From Lactobacillus sp. MRS-253-APC-2B (GTDB taxonomy: Bacteria > Bacillota > Bacilli > Lactobacillales > Lactobacillaceae), in assembly GCF_012843675.1 (NCBI RefSeq), contig NZ_JABAFO010000006.1, forward strand, positions 29,587 to 93,586: a stretch of DNA of 64,000 nt, read 5' to 3'. The notes under the pieces were generated by a model, which saw only the letters and a list, made by a program, of their open reading frames with translations, did no database searches and had not been told where the DNA came from. A program made the translations under genes and the position numbers. Shown one piece after another: positions 8,785 through 17,837 of the stretch (the stretch's first letter is position 1; the number at the start of each line of letters is the position of its first letter).

Positions 8785-11217
8785 TTAACGAATCTCAGCA
8801 TTCAAGACGTCTTGCAGATGCTTTTCTACTCGAGCAAAGGCATCGTTAACCTGATCTTCAGTCAGCGTCGTGTCGTCAGCCTGATAGGTCAGCGTGTAGG
8901 CCAGCGACTTTTTGCCAGCTGGCAGCTTGGCGCCCGTGTAAACGTCAAACAGATGCACGTCCTTGAGATATTGACCACCCTTTTGATAGATCAGATCAAC
9001 AACTTCTTCATTGGTTACGTCCTCATCAACCAACAGGGCAATGTCACGCGTTACGGCTGGGTACTTGCTGATGTGCAGGTACTGTTTTGGCAGTTTTTCA
9101 GCCACCATCAATGCTTCCAAGTTCAGTTCAAAGACATAGGTAGCTGGAATCTTTAAGTCCTTAGCAAATTGTGGGTGAATCTGACCGACAAAACCAATCA
9201 GCTTGCCATTAAGCAGAATATTGGCGGTCCGTCCTGGATGCATCTCCTTGCGCGTGCTGTCGGCTACGTATTCGATCGTACCAGCAATTGCCATGTTGTG
9301 TAAGTAGCGTTCTACAATTCCCTTGATCTGGTAGAAGTCAACCGGACGCTTCTCAAGATGCCAGCTGTCAGCCAACAGACTGCCGGCCATGGCCCCAGCA
9401 ACGTGCTCTTGTTCTTCAGGACGCTCACCGCCTTTAGGAATAAAGACGCGACCTTGTTCGTAAAGCGCGATGTCTTCAACCTGGCGAGTCGTATTGTAGG
9501 CTACGTCAACCAAAAGACCACTAATAATGCTTTCACGAGCCGTCGTGTGATCAGAGCTCATTGGATAGTCCAGCTGCATTGGCGTAACGGCTGGATCAAT
9601 CGTAAACTGCTGAGCCTGCTTTTCATTCATCAATGAGTAGCTGATAGCTTGGTTGAGCCCCATGCTTTGCAAAGATTGGCGCGTAGCTTTCAAGAATTTT
9701 TGGCGTGGATTTAAGCCACCCAGCGTCCGCGTCATAGTTGGTAAAGTTGATGGAATGTTTTCATAACCATACAGCCGCGCGATTTCTTCGTTTAAATCGG
9801 CTGCAATGCTGATATCCCAGCGCCGGGCCGGAACATTAACGACCAGTGCATCATCACCTGACTGCGTGTAGGCAAACTTCAAGCGATCAAAGATGTTTTC
9901 AATCTGCTCAAGCTTCAGCTCCGTACCCAAAACGGCGTTGACCTTGTTTACAGACATCGTAATCGGCGTGGATTCAACCGGTTTTTCACTGCCAGTAACG
10001 ATCCCCTGTTCAACTTCACCGTCAGCCAATTGCTGAAGCCAGTAAGCTGCTTCGTTCAGTGCCGTTTCCACGGTTTCTGGATTGATGCCTCGTTCAAACC
10101 GCATTGAGCTTTCACTGTGCAGATCCAGTCGGCGAGCCTGCTTGCGCACCATTACTGAATCAAAGATAGCAGCTTCTAAGACTACGTTTTGCGTCTGATC
10201 GTTAACTGCCGTGCTCAAGCCGCCCATCGTTCCGGCCAGGCAGACTGGCTCATCGTTTGAGGTTACCAGGATGTCTTCTTTTTGCAGCGTTTGTTCGGCC
10301 TCATCCAGCGTTACAAACTTTTCGCCTTCATGCGCATGGCGAACGCTCAGATCATGGGCTGGCAGACGGTCGTAGTCATAGCTGTGCATTGGCTGACCAT
10401 ACTTGAGCAAAATGTAGTTGGTAACGTCAACGACATTATTGATTGGGCGAATCCCAGCGTTCCACAAACGAATCTGCAGCCACATTGGACTCTCGCCCAG
10501 CTTAACGTTTTTAATCACCCGTGCTTTATAGGTTGGTGCAATCTGAGGATCAGGAATCGTGATCTTCAATAGATCGCCAGCCTTTTGCGTGCCATTTTCT
10601 TTAACGTCGTAGGTCTTAAAGTTGTTTGGCAAGTCATAGATTGCACTTAGATCATTAACGTTGCCGTACATGCTCAGCATATCGCCACGGTTAGGCGTCA
10701 AGTCGGTATCAATGATCGTATCGTCCATTCCTAGGTAGGAAAAGACCGCATCGCCGACCTTGGCATCGTCATTTAAGAACCAGATGCCTTCTTCATAGGC
10801 TTTGGGAGCGATTTTGTCGCTAAAGCCAATTTCTTGCAGTGCACACAGCATCCCGTTTGATTCTTCACCGCGGATCTTGCCACGCTTGATCTTGGTGCCG
10901 TCCTTTAACTTGGCACCGGCTAAGGCAACGATGACCTTCTTGCCCAGTGCCTGGCTGACGTTTGGTGCACCACAGACAATCTGAACCGTGGCACCTTCGC
11001 TGATCTTGACTTGGCACAGATTCAAGTGATCAGAGTCTGGATGTGGCTTGATTGATTCAACCTGGCCAACGACAATATTGCTCAGCCCATCGCTTGGTGA
11101 GTAGACTTCATTGATGTCAACCGAGGTCAAGGCCAGTTTTTGTGCCAGCGCATTTGGTTCAATCTTATTTTCTTCAAGAGGCAGATATTCATTTAACCAT
11201 TGGTATGAAACTTTCAT
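8785..11217 (-). CDS. pheT: Phenylalanine--tRNA ligase beta subunit
   Basis: Beta chain of the (alpha-beta)2 phenylalanyl-tRNA synthetase, 810 residues, normal for Firmicutes. Domains in order: N-terminal part and tRNA-binding EMAP-like domain (about 40-150, with VVGQVESIKPHPDSDHL), B3/B4 editing domain (about 210-400), B5 DNA-binding fold (about 405-480), catalytic-like core, and the FDX-ACB anticodon-binding domain (last 95 residues). Starts 5 bases after pheS, so the two are one operon under the Phe T-box. Confidence 0.98.
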   Translation of the reverse strand: MKVSYQWLNEYLPLEENKIEPNALAQKLALTSVDINEVYSPSDGLSNIVVGQVESIKPHPDSDHLNLCQVKISEGATVQIVCGAPNVSQALGKKVIVALAGAKLKDGTKIKRGKIRGEESNGMLCALQEIGFSDKIAPKAYEEGIWFLNDDAKVGDAVFSYLGMDDTIIDTDLTPNRGDMLSMYGNVNDLSAIYDLPNNFKTYDVKENGTQKAGDLLKITIPDPQIAPTYKARVIKNVKLGESPMWLQIRLWNAGIRPINNVVDVTNYILLKYGQPMHSYDYDRLPAHDLSVRHAHEGEKFVTLDEAEQTLQKEDILVTSNDEPVCLAGTMGGLSTAVNDQTQNVVLEAAIFDSVMVRKQARRLDLHSESSMRFERGINPETVETALNEAAYWLQQLADGEVEQGIVTGSEKPVESTPITMSVNKVNAVLGTELKLEQIENIFDRLKFAYTQSGDDALVVNVPARRWDISIAADLNEEIARLYGYENIPSTLPTMTRTLGGLNPRQKFLKATRQSLQSMGLNQAISYSLMNEKQAQQFTIDPAVTPMQLDYPMSSDHTTARESIISGLLVDVAYNTTRQVEDIALYEQGRVFIPKGGERPEEQEHVAGAMAGSLLADSWHLEKRPVDFYQIKGIVERYLHNMAIAGTIEYVADSTRKEMHPGRTANILLNGKLIGFVGQIHPQFAKDLKIPATYVFELNLEALMVAEKLPKQYLHISKYPAVTRDIALLVDEDVTNEEVVDLIYQKGGQYLKDVHLFDVYTGAKLPAGKKSLAYTLTYQADDTTLTEDQVNDAFARVEKHLQDVLNAEIR

Positions 11218-11222
11218 TGAGA

Positions 11223-12269
11223 TTATCCTTTCTGATCAAATTGAGTCAAGAAGCGCATGTCGTTTTGGTAGAAGTCACGAATGTCTTCAACGCCGTATTT
11301 AATCATGGCGAAACGATCTGGTCCCAGACCAAAGGCAAAACCGCCATATACATCGGGATCAACGCCTGACATCTTCAAGACGTTTGGATGAACCATACCG
11401 GCACCCAGCACCTCAATCCAGCCATTGCCCTTGCAGATGCCGCATCCTTTACCCAGACAGTTGAAACAAGTAACGTCAGCTTCAACGCTTGGCTCAGTAA
11501 ATGGGAAGTAGCTTGGACGCAGACGCACCTTTAATTGATCGCCAAACAGATTTTGGGCAACGACTTCCAGCGTCCCCTTCAAATCGGCCATCGTTACATG
11601 CTCACCGACAACCAGTCCTTCAACTTGATGGAACTGATGGCTGTGCGTAGCGTCATCGGTATCGCGCCGGTAAACCTTACCTGGCGAGATCATCTTCAAA
11701 GGACCCTTGGAAAAGTCGTGCGTCTCCATCATACGGGCCTGCATTGGCGAAGTCTGGGTCCGCATCAGAACGGATGGCGTGATGTAGAAAGTATCCTGCA
11801 TGTCACGAGCTGGGTGATCTTTTGGCAGATTCAGCTTTTCAAAGTTGTATTCTTCTTGTTCAACCTCATCACCGACTGCCACTTCATAGCCCATCCCAAT
11901 AAACAGATCTACCAGTTGGTCAATAATCTGCTGGATCACGTGTGGCTGCCCTTGAGCAACCGGCGTCCCTGGCAGGGTAACATCGATTGATTCGCTTTGC
12001 AGCTTGGCATCCATTACGGCCTGTTCCAGACTGGCTTTTTTATCTTCCAAGGCTCGTTGCAATTCATCACGAACCTCATTGGCAAACTTGCCGACTTTGG
12101 GCCGTTCTTCAGCCGTCAGATCACGCATGCCGCGCAAGACGTTGGTGATTGGACCTTTCTTACCCAGCAATTTTACGCGAATATCATTAACGTTCTTTAA
12201 GTCCTCACTGTTTTCAATTTCATTGAGCCCTTGTTGACGCAATTCTTCAAGTTTTTCTCTTAAACCCAT
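11223..12269 (-). CDS. pheS: Phenylalanine--tRNA ligase alpha subunit
   Basis: Catalytic alpha chain that charges tRNA-Phe. 348 residues. Class II motifs are visible: motif 2 around [11 protein letters not shown] and motif 3 GLGPDRFAM near the C-terminus; an N-terminal coiled coil binds t[21 protein letters not shown] segment (about 286-302) has four Cys and may bind a metal, as in many Gram-positive PheS. ATG 12269 is preceded by AAGGAGG; the adjacent ATG 12272 is too close to it. Expression is controlled by the T-box leader just upstream. Confidence 0.97.
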   Translation of the reverse strand: MGLREKLEELRQQGLNEIENSEDLKNVNDIRVKLLGKKGPITNVLRGMRDLTAEERPKVGKFANEVRDELQRALEDKKASLEQAVMDAKLQSESIDVTLPGTPVAQGQPHVIQQIIDQLVDLFIGMGYEVAVGDEVEQEEYNFEKLNLPKDHPARDMQDTFYITPSVLMRTQTSPMQARMMETHDFSKGPLKMISPGKVYRRDTDDATHSHQFHQVEGLVVGEHVTMADLKGTLEVVAQNLFGDQLKVRLRPSYFPFTEPSVEADVTCFNCLGKGCGICKGNGWIEVLGAGMVHPNVLKMSGVDPDVYGGFAFGLGPDRFAMIKYGVEDIRDFYQNDMRFLTQFDQKG

Positions 12270-12288
12270 CATTTTCCTCCTTAGCGTG

Positions 12289-12528
12289 GCCACAAAAAAA
12301 CTCGCCCCTCGACGAATCGAGGGACGAGTTATTCGCGGTACCACCCTGGTTTATGACAATGTCATACGCTCAAATGACTGATAACGGTTGTCAACCGGGA
12401 TACAAGGTACCGACTCCGGAAGTGAAATTCACTAATGCCGGCAGAAATGACTTGCAGTCGATGATCATTTCTCCCTAAGTGCCGCCTAATCAGCTACTAA
12501 TTTCCATCACAGTCGCTTTAATAAATAT
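12289..12528 (-). promoter_or_regulatory. T-box leader of pheST (Phe specific)
   Basis: The antiterminator T-box sequence AGGGTGGTACCGCG is at 12334-12347. Downstream lies the terminator (ACTCGtCCCTCG / CGAGGGgCGAGT plus T7, 12294-12330). In the stem I region a TTC codon (12424-12426) in the context GAATTTCACTT is the likely Phe specifier. Uncharged tRNA-Phe would stabilise the antiterminator and switch on pheST. Family is certain; exact specifier position is inferred from sequence alone. Confidence 0.93.
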
Positions 12529-12534
12529 AAGGCT

Positions 12535-12563
12535 ATTTTAGGCAATCATGACGGCATGGTCAA
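12535..12563 (-). promoter_or_regulatory. Promoter of the pheST T-box transcript
   Basis: Minus strand TTGACC (12558-12563), 17-base spacer, TAAAAT (12535-12540); the start would be near 12528. Confidence 0.75.
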
Positions 12564-12572
12564 GTCCTAATT

Positions 12573-12911
12573 TTAATTGCACCCGCACCAGCGATCACTC
12601 CACTGATGCACGGCGTCCATAACTGGAGCCAGCTCACGTCCGCGCTCAGTCAATGAATAGTCAACGCGACTTTCGCCTGGATAGGTATTGCGTGAAACAA
12701 TCCCATCTTCTTCCAGTTCCTTTAAACGCTCGCAAAGCACCCGATCACTGCACTTTTCGACATGAGCCGCCAGATCCTTGAACCGCTGCGTATGCTCATG
12801 CAGCAGTACCTCAATGATCAGCCCATTCCATTTCTTGCCCAACATGGCAAACGTTTCGGTAAACTTTGGACACAGCGTAAAATCATCCTGCTTGGCTTTT
12901 ACTTGATCCAT
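12573..12911 (-). CDS. HxlR family winged-helix transcriptional regulator
   Basis: 112-residue DNA-binding protein of the HxlR (MarR-like) family. The family signature is present: CPKFTETFAMLGKKWNGLII at the start, then the recognition helix region (CSDRVLCERLKELEEDGIV) and a wing (YPGESRVDYSLTERGREL). The conserved N-terminal Cys (about residue 14), a redox/electrophile sensor in relatives, is there. ATG 12911 follows GGGGA; a TTG one codon upstream is less likely. It lies 20 bases after the HD-domain gene, probably in one transcript. Target genes unknown. Confidence 0.93.
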   Translation of the reverse strand: MDQVKAKQDDFTLCPKFTETFAMLGKKWNGLIIEVLLHEHTQRFKDLAAHVEKCSDRVLCERLKELEEDGIVSRNTYPGESRVDYSLTERGRELAPVMDAVHQWSDRWCGCN

Positions 12912-12931
12912 CAAATCTCCCCTTCCTCAAA

Positions 12932-13459
12932 TTAGACTTTTTTCCTGGTTTTGGAAGGAATGGCATGCCAATTCACGATTTCTTTTTGCTGCTCCAGTTT
13001 TTTGCGCAATGGGCCAAAGAATTCATGCTCGGCCTCGTAGTTGTCGACCATTGACACGATCAGACTCTCCATATAACGCGGCACGGCCATCGTAGCACCA
13101 AACATATGCTTTAAGATAATGTCACGTTCTTTTTTGTTCAGGTGCGTGATCTTTTCGGCATTCCGCAGTGCAACGCGAGGGTGAATAAAGGCATGCGATC
13201 CCAGATTGAATTTGGTAGTTCGCCAGTCATAGTAGAACAGATCGTGCAAGAGTCCAGCGCGAGCAGTGCTCTTGTAGTCCAGATGCATTTTCTTTGCCAG
13301 CTTGTAGCTGTCAAATGAAACGGCAATCGAATGCTGCAGACGGTTGGAATGATGATGCTGTTTATAGTGCGCAAGCCTTTTGACGGCCGGCTGTTCCAGC
13401 AGATCCTTAACCAGTGAAACATACTCAGGGTCTTGACGCCATTCGTTCTCGGTTTTCAT
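12932..13459 (-). CDS. HD domain-containing protein
   Basis: 175-residue cytoplasmic protein with an HD metal-dependent phosphohydrolase fold: H in QHSIAV, the HD pair in GLLHDLFYYDW (about 90-100), a further His (HPRVAL) and an Asp in SMVDNYEA. Substrate not predictable. The C-terminal 15 residues are basic. Precedes the HxlR regulator with a short gap. Good AAGGAAGGGG ribosome site 9 bases before ATG. Confidence 0.85.
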   Translation of the reverse strand: MKTENEWRQDPEYVSLVKDLLEQPAVKRLAHYKQHHHSNRLQHSIAVSFDSYKLAKKMHLDYKSTARAGLLHDLFYYDWRTTKFNLGSHAFIHPRVALRNAEKITHLNKKERDIILKHMFGATMAVPRYMESLIVSMVDNYEAEHEFFGPLRKKLEQQKEIVNWHAIPSKTRKKV

Positions 13460-13587
13460 AGTAACTGGCCCCTTCCTTTATTTGTCAATATCATACACGA
13501 TTCGCCATCAAAAATAAATTAATACGCTCTTATAAAATGTAAGTATTAATAGTAAGCAATCTGCTGAGACTGACGATAACTGAGGAT

Positions 13588-14361
13588 CTAGTCCTGGGCA
13601 TTCAGCTGAAACATCAAGATGCCAGCTGAAACCGCCACGTTAAGCGACTCGGCTTGACCACGCATCGGAATATACAGATTATCCGTAGTCTGGCTCAAAA
13701 GTCGATCGCTCATCCCCTGGCCCTCGTTGCCCATGATCAGAGCAAAGTCATTTCCAGGGTGAACACTGCGGAAATTCTTGGCCGCCGGGTTGAGCTGCGT
13801 GCCATAAACCGGTGCCTGCTGATGCTTGAAATCATCGATCCACTTGCTAAGATCGCCTTCAAACAGCTGCAAATGAAACTGACTGCCCTGCATAGAGCGT
13901 ACGACCTTAGGACTGCATAAGTCGGCAGTACCATCACCGGCAACCACACCTGCAAAGCCTGCTGCATCGGCCGTTCTGACCATCGTGCCCACGTTGCCCG
14001 GATCCTGCACTCGATCCAACAGCAGCCAGGCTCCATGAAGCGGCAGTTTAGGCATACGCTTGAGATCCGGCATGTCAACAATGGCGGCGATTCCTTGCGG
14101 CGTGATCGTTTCTGTAATATGACGCATGATCTCAGGCGTGACCTGATAGACCGCCTCGACTCGTGATACAATATCACTGTGTTCGGCCAGTGCATCGCTG
14201 GTGCCGATCAGTTCATGAATCGTCAAGCCGCTTTGAATGGCTTCTTGAACCAGATGCCAGCCATCCAGCATGTATTGACCGGTTTGGCGGCGATACTTGC
14301 GGGTCTGTAGTTTTTTCCAGTTCTTGACGCGTTGGTTGTGAATTGAAGTTAGTTCTTCCAT
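13588..14361 (-). CDS. TrmH/SpoU family RNA 2'-O-methyltransferase
   Basis: SAM-dependent 2'-O-ribose methyltransferase, likely acting on 23S rRNA. 257 residues: an N-terminal RNA-binding substrate domain (about 1-95) and the knotted SPOUT domain with the three motifs, RVQDPGNVGTMVRTADAAG, the IMGNEGQGM loop and IPMRGQAESLNVAVSAGI. ATG 14361 has GAGGTG 12 bases upstream; an in-frame GTG at 14376 lacks a ribosome site. Divergent from the acylphosphatase and yidC, the usual arrangement in lactobacilli. Confidence 0.93.
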   Translation of the reverse strand: MEELTSIHNQRVKNWKKLQTRKYRRQTGQYMLDGWHLVQEAIQSGLTIHELIGTSDALAEHSDIVSRVEAVYQVTPEIMRHITETITPQGIAAIVDMPDLKRMPKLPLHGAWLLLDRVQDPGNVGTMVRTADAAGFAGVVAGDGTADLCSPKVVRSMQGSQFHLQLFEGDLSKWIDDFKHQQAPVYGTQLNPAAKNFRSVHPGNDFALIMGNEGQGMSDRLLSQTTDNLYIPMRGQAESLNVAVSAGILMFQLNAQD

Positions 14362-14455
14362 AGTCTGATTTTTCACCTCAGTTTATCGTTAACTTAATTA
14401 TACCATTATCCTAACGATCCTTGATAATCGTCAACCGCTTATGGGAGGGGTTTTT

Positions 14456-14728
14456 ATGCTTAATTATCATATTGTCGTCACTGGCAGAGTCCAGGGCGTT
14501 GGTTTTCGCTGGTCAACTCATGAACTGGCGTTACAGCATGGTCTGGTCGGTCAAGTCAAAAATGAATGGGACGGCAGCGTTACGATCGATGTCCAGGGCC
14601 CAGCTGCAGCAGTCAAAATGTTTGTCAAAGAAGTTCAAGCTAGTCCCAATCCATATGCCAAAGTCGCCGGCATGCAGATTGAGCCACGTGCTATCAGAAA
14701 CGACTGGCAAGACTTTAAAATGCGGTGA
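14456..14728 (+). CDS. Acylphosphatase
   Basis: 90-residue enzyme hydrolysing acyl phosphates such as carbamoyl phosphate or 1,3-bisphosphoglycerate. The active-site Arg is in GRVQGVGFRW (about 11-20) and the Asn in VKNEWDGSV (about 37). ATG 14456 has GGGAGG 7-8 bases upstream, so the upstream in-frame codons from 14441 are not used. Standard length. Confidence 0.95.
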   Translation: MLNYHIVVTGRVQGVGFRWSTHELALQHGLVGQVKNEWDGSVTIDVQGPAAAVKMFVKEVQASPNPYAKVAGMQIEPRAIRNDWQDFKMR

Positions 14729-14817
14729 TCTTGTTGAAGTTGCTAGATTTTAAGCCCTTTTTAAGGTAAGATACAAAATGTTAAATTTATTGAAGTCAAA
14801 GGAATGAGCTATTTAAA

Positions 14818-15768
14818 ATGAAGAAAAAACGCCTCACCGTGGCCATGCTTTTAGGCACCATGCTGCTGATTTTAAGCGGCTGCGTACGTACCGACAAGCA
14901 TGGACATCCAATCGGCTGGGTCTACAATTACATGGCTAAACCCATGCAGCATCTGATGACTTGGCTGGCTCAGCACATGGGAAACAACTATGGCTGGGCA
15001 ATCGTCGTGATTGTTGTGATCGTCCGCTTGATTCTTTTACCGGTTATGATGAGCCAAATGAAAAAGTCAACGCTGATGCAGGAAAAAATGGCAATGGTGC
15101 AGCCACAGCTGCGTGAGCTGCAGCAACGGCAAAAAGACGCCAAGACGCCACAGGAACAAGCCGCGGTCAGCCAACAGATGATGCAGCTCTATCGTGACAA
15201 CAACATCTCAATGACTGGCGGAATCGGCTGCCTGCCATTGCTGATCCAGCTGCCGATCTTTGCTGCCCTGTACGCAGCCATCCGCTACTCGCCAGATCTT
15301 TACCATGCTACGTTCATGGGAATGCCTTTAGGGAAACCAAGTGCAATTTTGGCAATTCTGGCATTTTTGGCCTACATGGTCCAAGGTTGGCTTTCCATGA
15401 TCGGTGTCCCTAAAGAACAGCGCAAGCAGATGGGCGCCGCGATGCTGATGAGTCCGATCATGATTCTGTTTATTGCCTGGTCTTCTTCTGCCGGCCTAGG
15501 ATTGTATTTTGTGGTCAGCGCCCTGTTTGCCATCCTGCAGACCTGGCTGGTAAACACCTGGCGACCAAAGCTGCGGGAAAACATCAAACAAGAAATGAAG
15601 GATCATCCAGTTAAGCTGCCCGACCCGATTCCTGCTCAGCCAGCTGCCGCCAAGCCAACGACTGACACGATCGAACAGCTCAAAAAGACACCAGCCAAAG
15701 CCAAGCCTGCTGCCAATAAGAGTCAACGGCGCAATGCCGGCAAGCAGCATCACCATTCATCCAAATAA
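14818..15768 (+). CDS. yidC: YidC/Oxa1/SpoIIIJ-type membrane protein insertase
   Basis: Inserts and folds membrane proteins, alone or with Sec. 316 residues, a lipoprotein precursor: signal sequence with lipobox LSGC (Cys about 21). Five membrane segments follow, including the conserved GGIGCLPLLIQLPIFAALY block (about 132-150). The long C-terminal tail is rich in Lys/Arg and His, the mark of the YidC2/OxaA2 type that contacts ribosomes. Follows the acylphosphatase by 89 bases and ends at a strong terminator. Confidence 0.96.
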   Translation: MKKKRLTVAMLLGTMLLILSGCVRTDKHGHPIGWVYNYMAKPMQHLMTWLAQHMGNNYGWAIVVIVVIVRLILLPVMMSQMKKSTLMQEKMAMVQPQLRELQQRQKDAKTPQEQAAVSQQMMQLYRDNNISMTGGIGCLPLLIQLPIFAALYAAIRYSPDLYHATFMGMPLGKPSAILAILAFLAYMVQGWLSMIGVPKEQRKQMGAAMLMSPIMILFIAWSSSAGLGLYFVVSALFAILQTWLVNTWRPKLRENIKQEMKDHPVKLPDPIPAQPAAAKPTTDTIEQLKKTPAKAKPAANKSQRRNAGKQHHHSSK

Positions 15769-15775
15769 CTAAGCA

Positions 15776-15810
15776 AAGCATCGCGGTCAATTCACGACTC
15801 GATGCTTTTT
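15776..15810 (+). terminator. Terminator after yidC
   Basis: AAGCATCG...CGATGCTT hairpin followed by TTTT. The T tract runs up to the leader of the deformylase-like gene. Confidence 0.8.
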
Positions 15811-15834
15811 GTAAACACAGAAAGGAAGCAAATC

Positions 15835-16245
15835 ATGATCAAGCCAATTTGTCGCAACCTGCAGATTTTGTCACAAAAAGCTCGTCCTGCTGGCAAACAG
15901 GATATTCCTTTGGCCAAGGATCTTTTGGAGACGCTGGCAGCCCACTCAGCTGATTGCGTAGGCATGGCCGCCAATATGATCGGCGCTCCCGTAAACATTA
16001 TTGCCGTCTCATTAGGACCAGTCAGTGTCGCCATGCTTAATCCTCGTTTAATTGCCAAAAAGACTCCTTACCAAACCAAAGAGGGCTGCTTAAGTCTTGT
16101 TGGCCAGCGACCAGCGACTCGCTACCAACAGATCGTCGTTGAGTATCAAGACCTCAATTGGCAGCCTCAGTCGCTTTCTTTGACTGGCTTTGCTGCCGAG
16201 GCCGTTCAACACGAGATTGACCACTGCAATGGCATCATCATCTAA
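15835..16245 (+). CDS. Peptide deformylase-like protein (variant motif I)
   Basis: 136 residues, homologous to peptide deformylase. Motif II (EGCLSL) and motif III (QHEIDH) are intact and supply the Cys and two His metal ligands and the Glu. Motif I reads VGMAANMIG instead of GxGxAAxQ, so the catalytic Gln appears to be Met. This is the pattern of the second, divergent deformylase homologue in Gram-positives, whose activity is doubtful. ATG 15835 follows AAAGGAAG; the in-frame ATG 15802 lies in the yidC terminator. Between two terminators, so probably monocistronic. Confidence 0.87.
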   Translation: MIKPICRNLQILSQKARPAGKQDIPLAKDLLETLAAHSADCVGMAANMIGAPVNIIAVSLGPVSVAMLNPRLIAKKTPYQTKEGCLSLVGQRPATRYQQIVVEYQDLNWQPQSLSLTGFAAEAVQHEIDHCNGIII

Positions 16246-16267
16246 TGCATTCAGTTTGCAGCTAATT

Positions 16268-16316
16268 AAGGACCGATTCAGCTCATTGATTCTGTATGAG
16301 ACGAATCGGTCTTTTT
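16268..16316 (+). terminator. Terminator after the deformylase-like gene
   Basis: GACCGATTC / GAATCGGTC with an inner GCTCAT/ATGAGAC extension, followed by TTTTTCTTTT. Confidence 0.85.
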
Positions 16317-16413
16317 CTTTTCGAGCAATTGACGTTGCCTGTTACAGCAGCAGATTTTTAGCCTATAATTAAATCAATTCCAGTAAGTATTTTCAAAATA
16401 AGGGGTGGTGAGA

Positions 16414-17766
16414 TTGAAACATCATGACTCAATCATCAGCGAGTTAAACAATTATATCGTCCGTAACGTTACGGCTTCCGTCGGGCTTTCAATCTATATT
16501 CTGATTGACACGCTGTTTATCTCAATGGCAGCCGGTGCAATGGGCTTGACCGTTTTAAACCTGGCTTTACCAATCTACAGTTTGTTCAACTGTACAGGAC
16601 TGCTTTTGGGCGTTGGTGGCGCAGCCTATTTTTCCTTAAACAAGGTCGATCATCCCGAACGCGTCAAAACCCTTTACAGCGAACTGGTTATCTTTGCCGT
16701 TTTGCTGGGAACTGCCATTATTATCCTAATCAATCTATTCACCAGACCACTGGCAACGATTCTGGGGGCAAACAGTCAGACCATGGACATGGCAATCAAG
16801 TATCTGCGCTTGATGTCGATTGACGCACCCGTTACCATGGCCAACTACATTACCGTCAATTTTGTGCGCAACGACAACCATCCTGGTCTGACCATGCGCG
16901 CGGCTTTGATCGAAAGCTTTGTCGTTATCATCTTTGACTGGTTCTTTATCTTTGGTCTGCATCTGCAAATCGAAGGGGCCGCTTTGGCAGCAGTCGTCTC
17001 ACCAGCCACCAGTCTGATCGTATTGTCGTTTCATAAGCGCTTTCCATATCGGCAGTTGGAATGGCATTGGGTCTGGCCACGGTTTAAGACCCTTAAAACA
17101 GCGGCAACGCTTGGGGTATCAGCTTGTCTCAATGAGCTGAGTACCGGGGTTTCAATCTATGTTTTTAACATGGTACTCTTAAAGCTCAGCGGCAACTATG
17201 CCGTGGCAGCCTATGGCGTAATCTCAAATATTGCCATTGTGACTGTTGCGATTGCCAATGGAGTTGCTTTAGGCGTTCAGCCACTAGCCAGTCGTGAATA
17301 TGGTACACGGCATTTTCGCAACGTGCGGCTGGCACTTCGGCATGGTCTAAAGATTACGGCAGCAATTGCGGTATTGGCATTTATCGTCTTGGTTGCATTT
17401 CGTCATCCAATCATCACCCTGTTTAACAACGACCATTCGCTGCAGTTAACCCATTACGCCATGGCCGGAATGCCTATCTACTTTACCAGCACGCTGTTTT
17501 CGGCAGTCAATCTGCTGATGATCATCTTTTTGACCGCCATCAACTGTGCTACGCTTTCGTTTTCAATGTCGTTTCTACGTGGCTATCTCATCTTATTACC
17601 AGCAATCATTTTGATGGGCTGGCTGTTTGGCATCAATGGGGTCTGGGCGGCCGTACCGGTTACCGAGCTTTTAATCACCATCATTGGCTTCTTTTTAGTC
17701 CATCAACAGGATCATCGTCTCAAGCTCATGGAAGATGCCCAGCGAAAAGCCGAACTGGCCAAATAA
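16414..17766 (+). CDS. MATE family multidrug efflux transporter
   Basis: Cation-coupled multidrug and toxin exporter of the cytoplasmic membrane. About 450 residues with 12 predicted membrane segments in two similar halves, the MATE pattern (first half helix with IDTLFISMAAGAMGLTVLNLALP; second half from about 240 with ISNIAIVTVAIANGVALGVQP). The start is set by AAGGGG (16400-16405), which places TTG 16414 at an 8-base spacing; GTG codons at 16405 and 16408 overlap that site. A TATAAT lies at 16364-16369. Substrate unknown. Confidence 0.92.
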   Translation: MKHHDSIISELNNYIVRNVTASVGLSIYILIDTLFISMAAGAMGLTVLNLALPIYSLFNCTGLLLGVGGAAYFSLNKVDHPERVKTLYSELVIFAVLLGTAIIILINLFTRPLATILGANSQTMDMAIKYLRLMSIDAPVTMANYITVNFVRNDNHPGLTMRAALIESFVVIIFDWFFIFGLHLQIEGAALAAVVSPATSLIVLSFHKRFPYRQLEWHWVWPRFKTLKTAATLGVSACLNELSTGVSIYVFNMVLLKLSGNYAVAAYGVISNIAIVTVAIANGVALGVQPLASREYGTRHFRNVRLALRHGLKITAAIAVLAFIVLVAFRHPIITLFNNDHSLQLTHYAMAGMPIYFTSTLFSAVNLLMIIFLTAINCATLSFSMSFLRGYLILLPAIILMGWLFGINGVWAAVPVTELLITIIGFFLVHQQDHRLKLMEDAQRKAELAK

Positions 17767-17788
17767 GTCATGGTTGATTACGCATAAT

Positions 17789-17823
17789 AAAAAACCTCGC
17801 TTCACTTGGAAACGAGGTTTTTT
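17789..17823. terminator. Bidirectional terminator between the MATE and histidine kinase genes
   Basis: AAAACCTCG...CGAGGTTTT hairpin with A run on one side and T run on the other; serves both convergent genes. Confidence 0.85.
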
Positions 17824-17837
17824 ATATTCGTCAAAGA

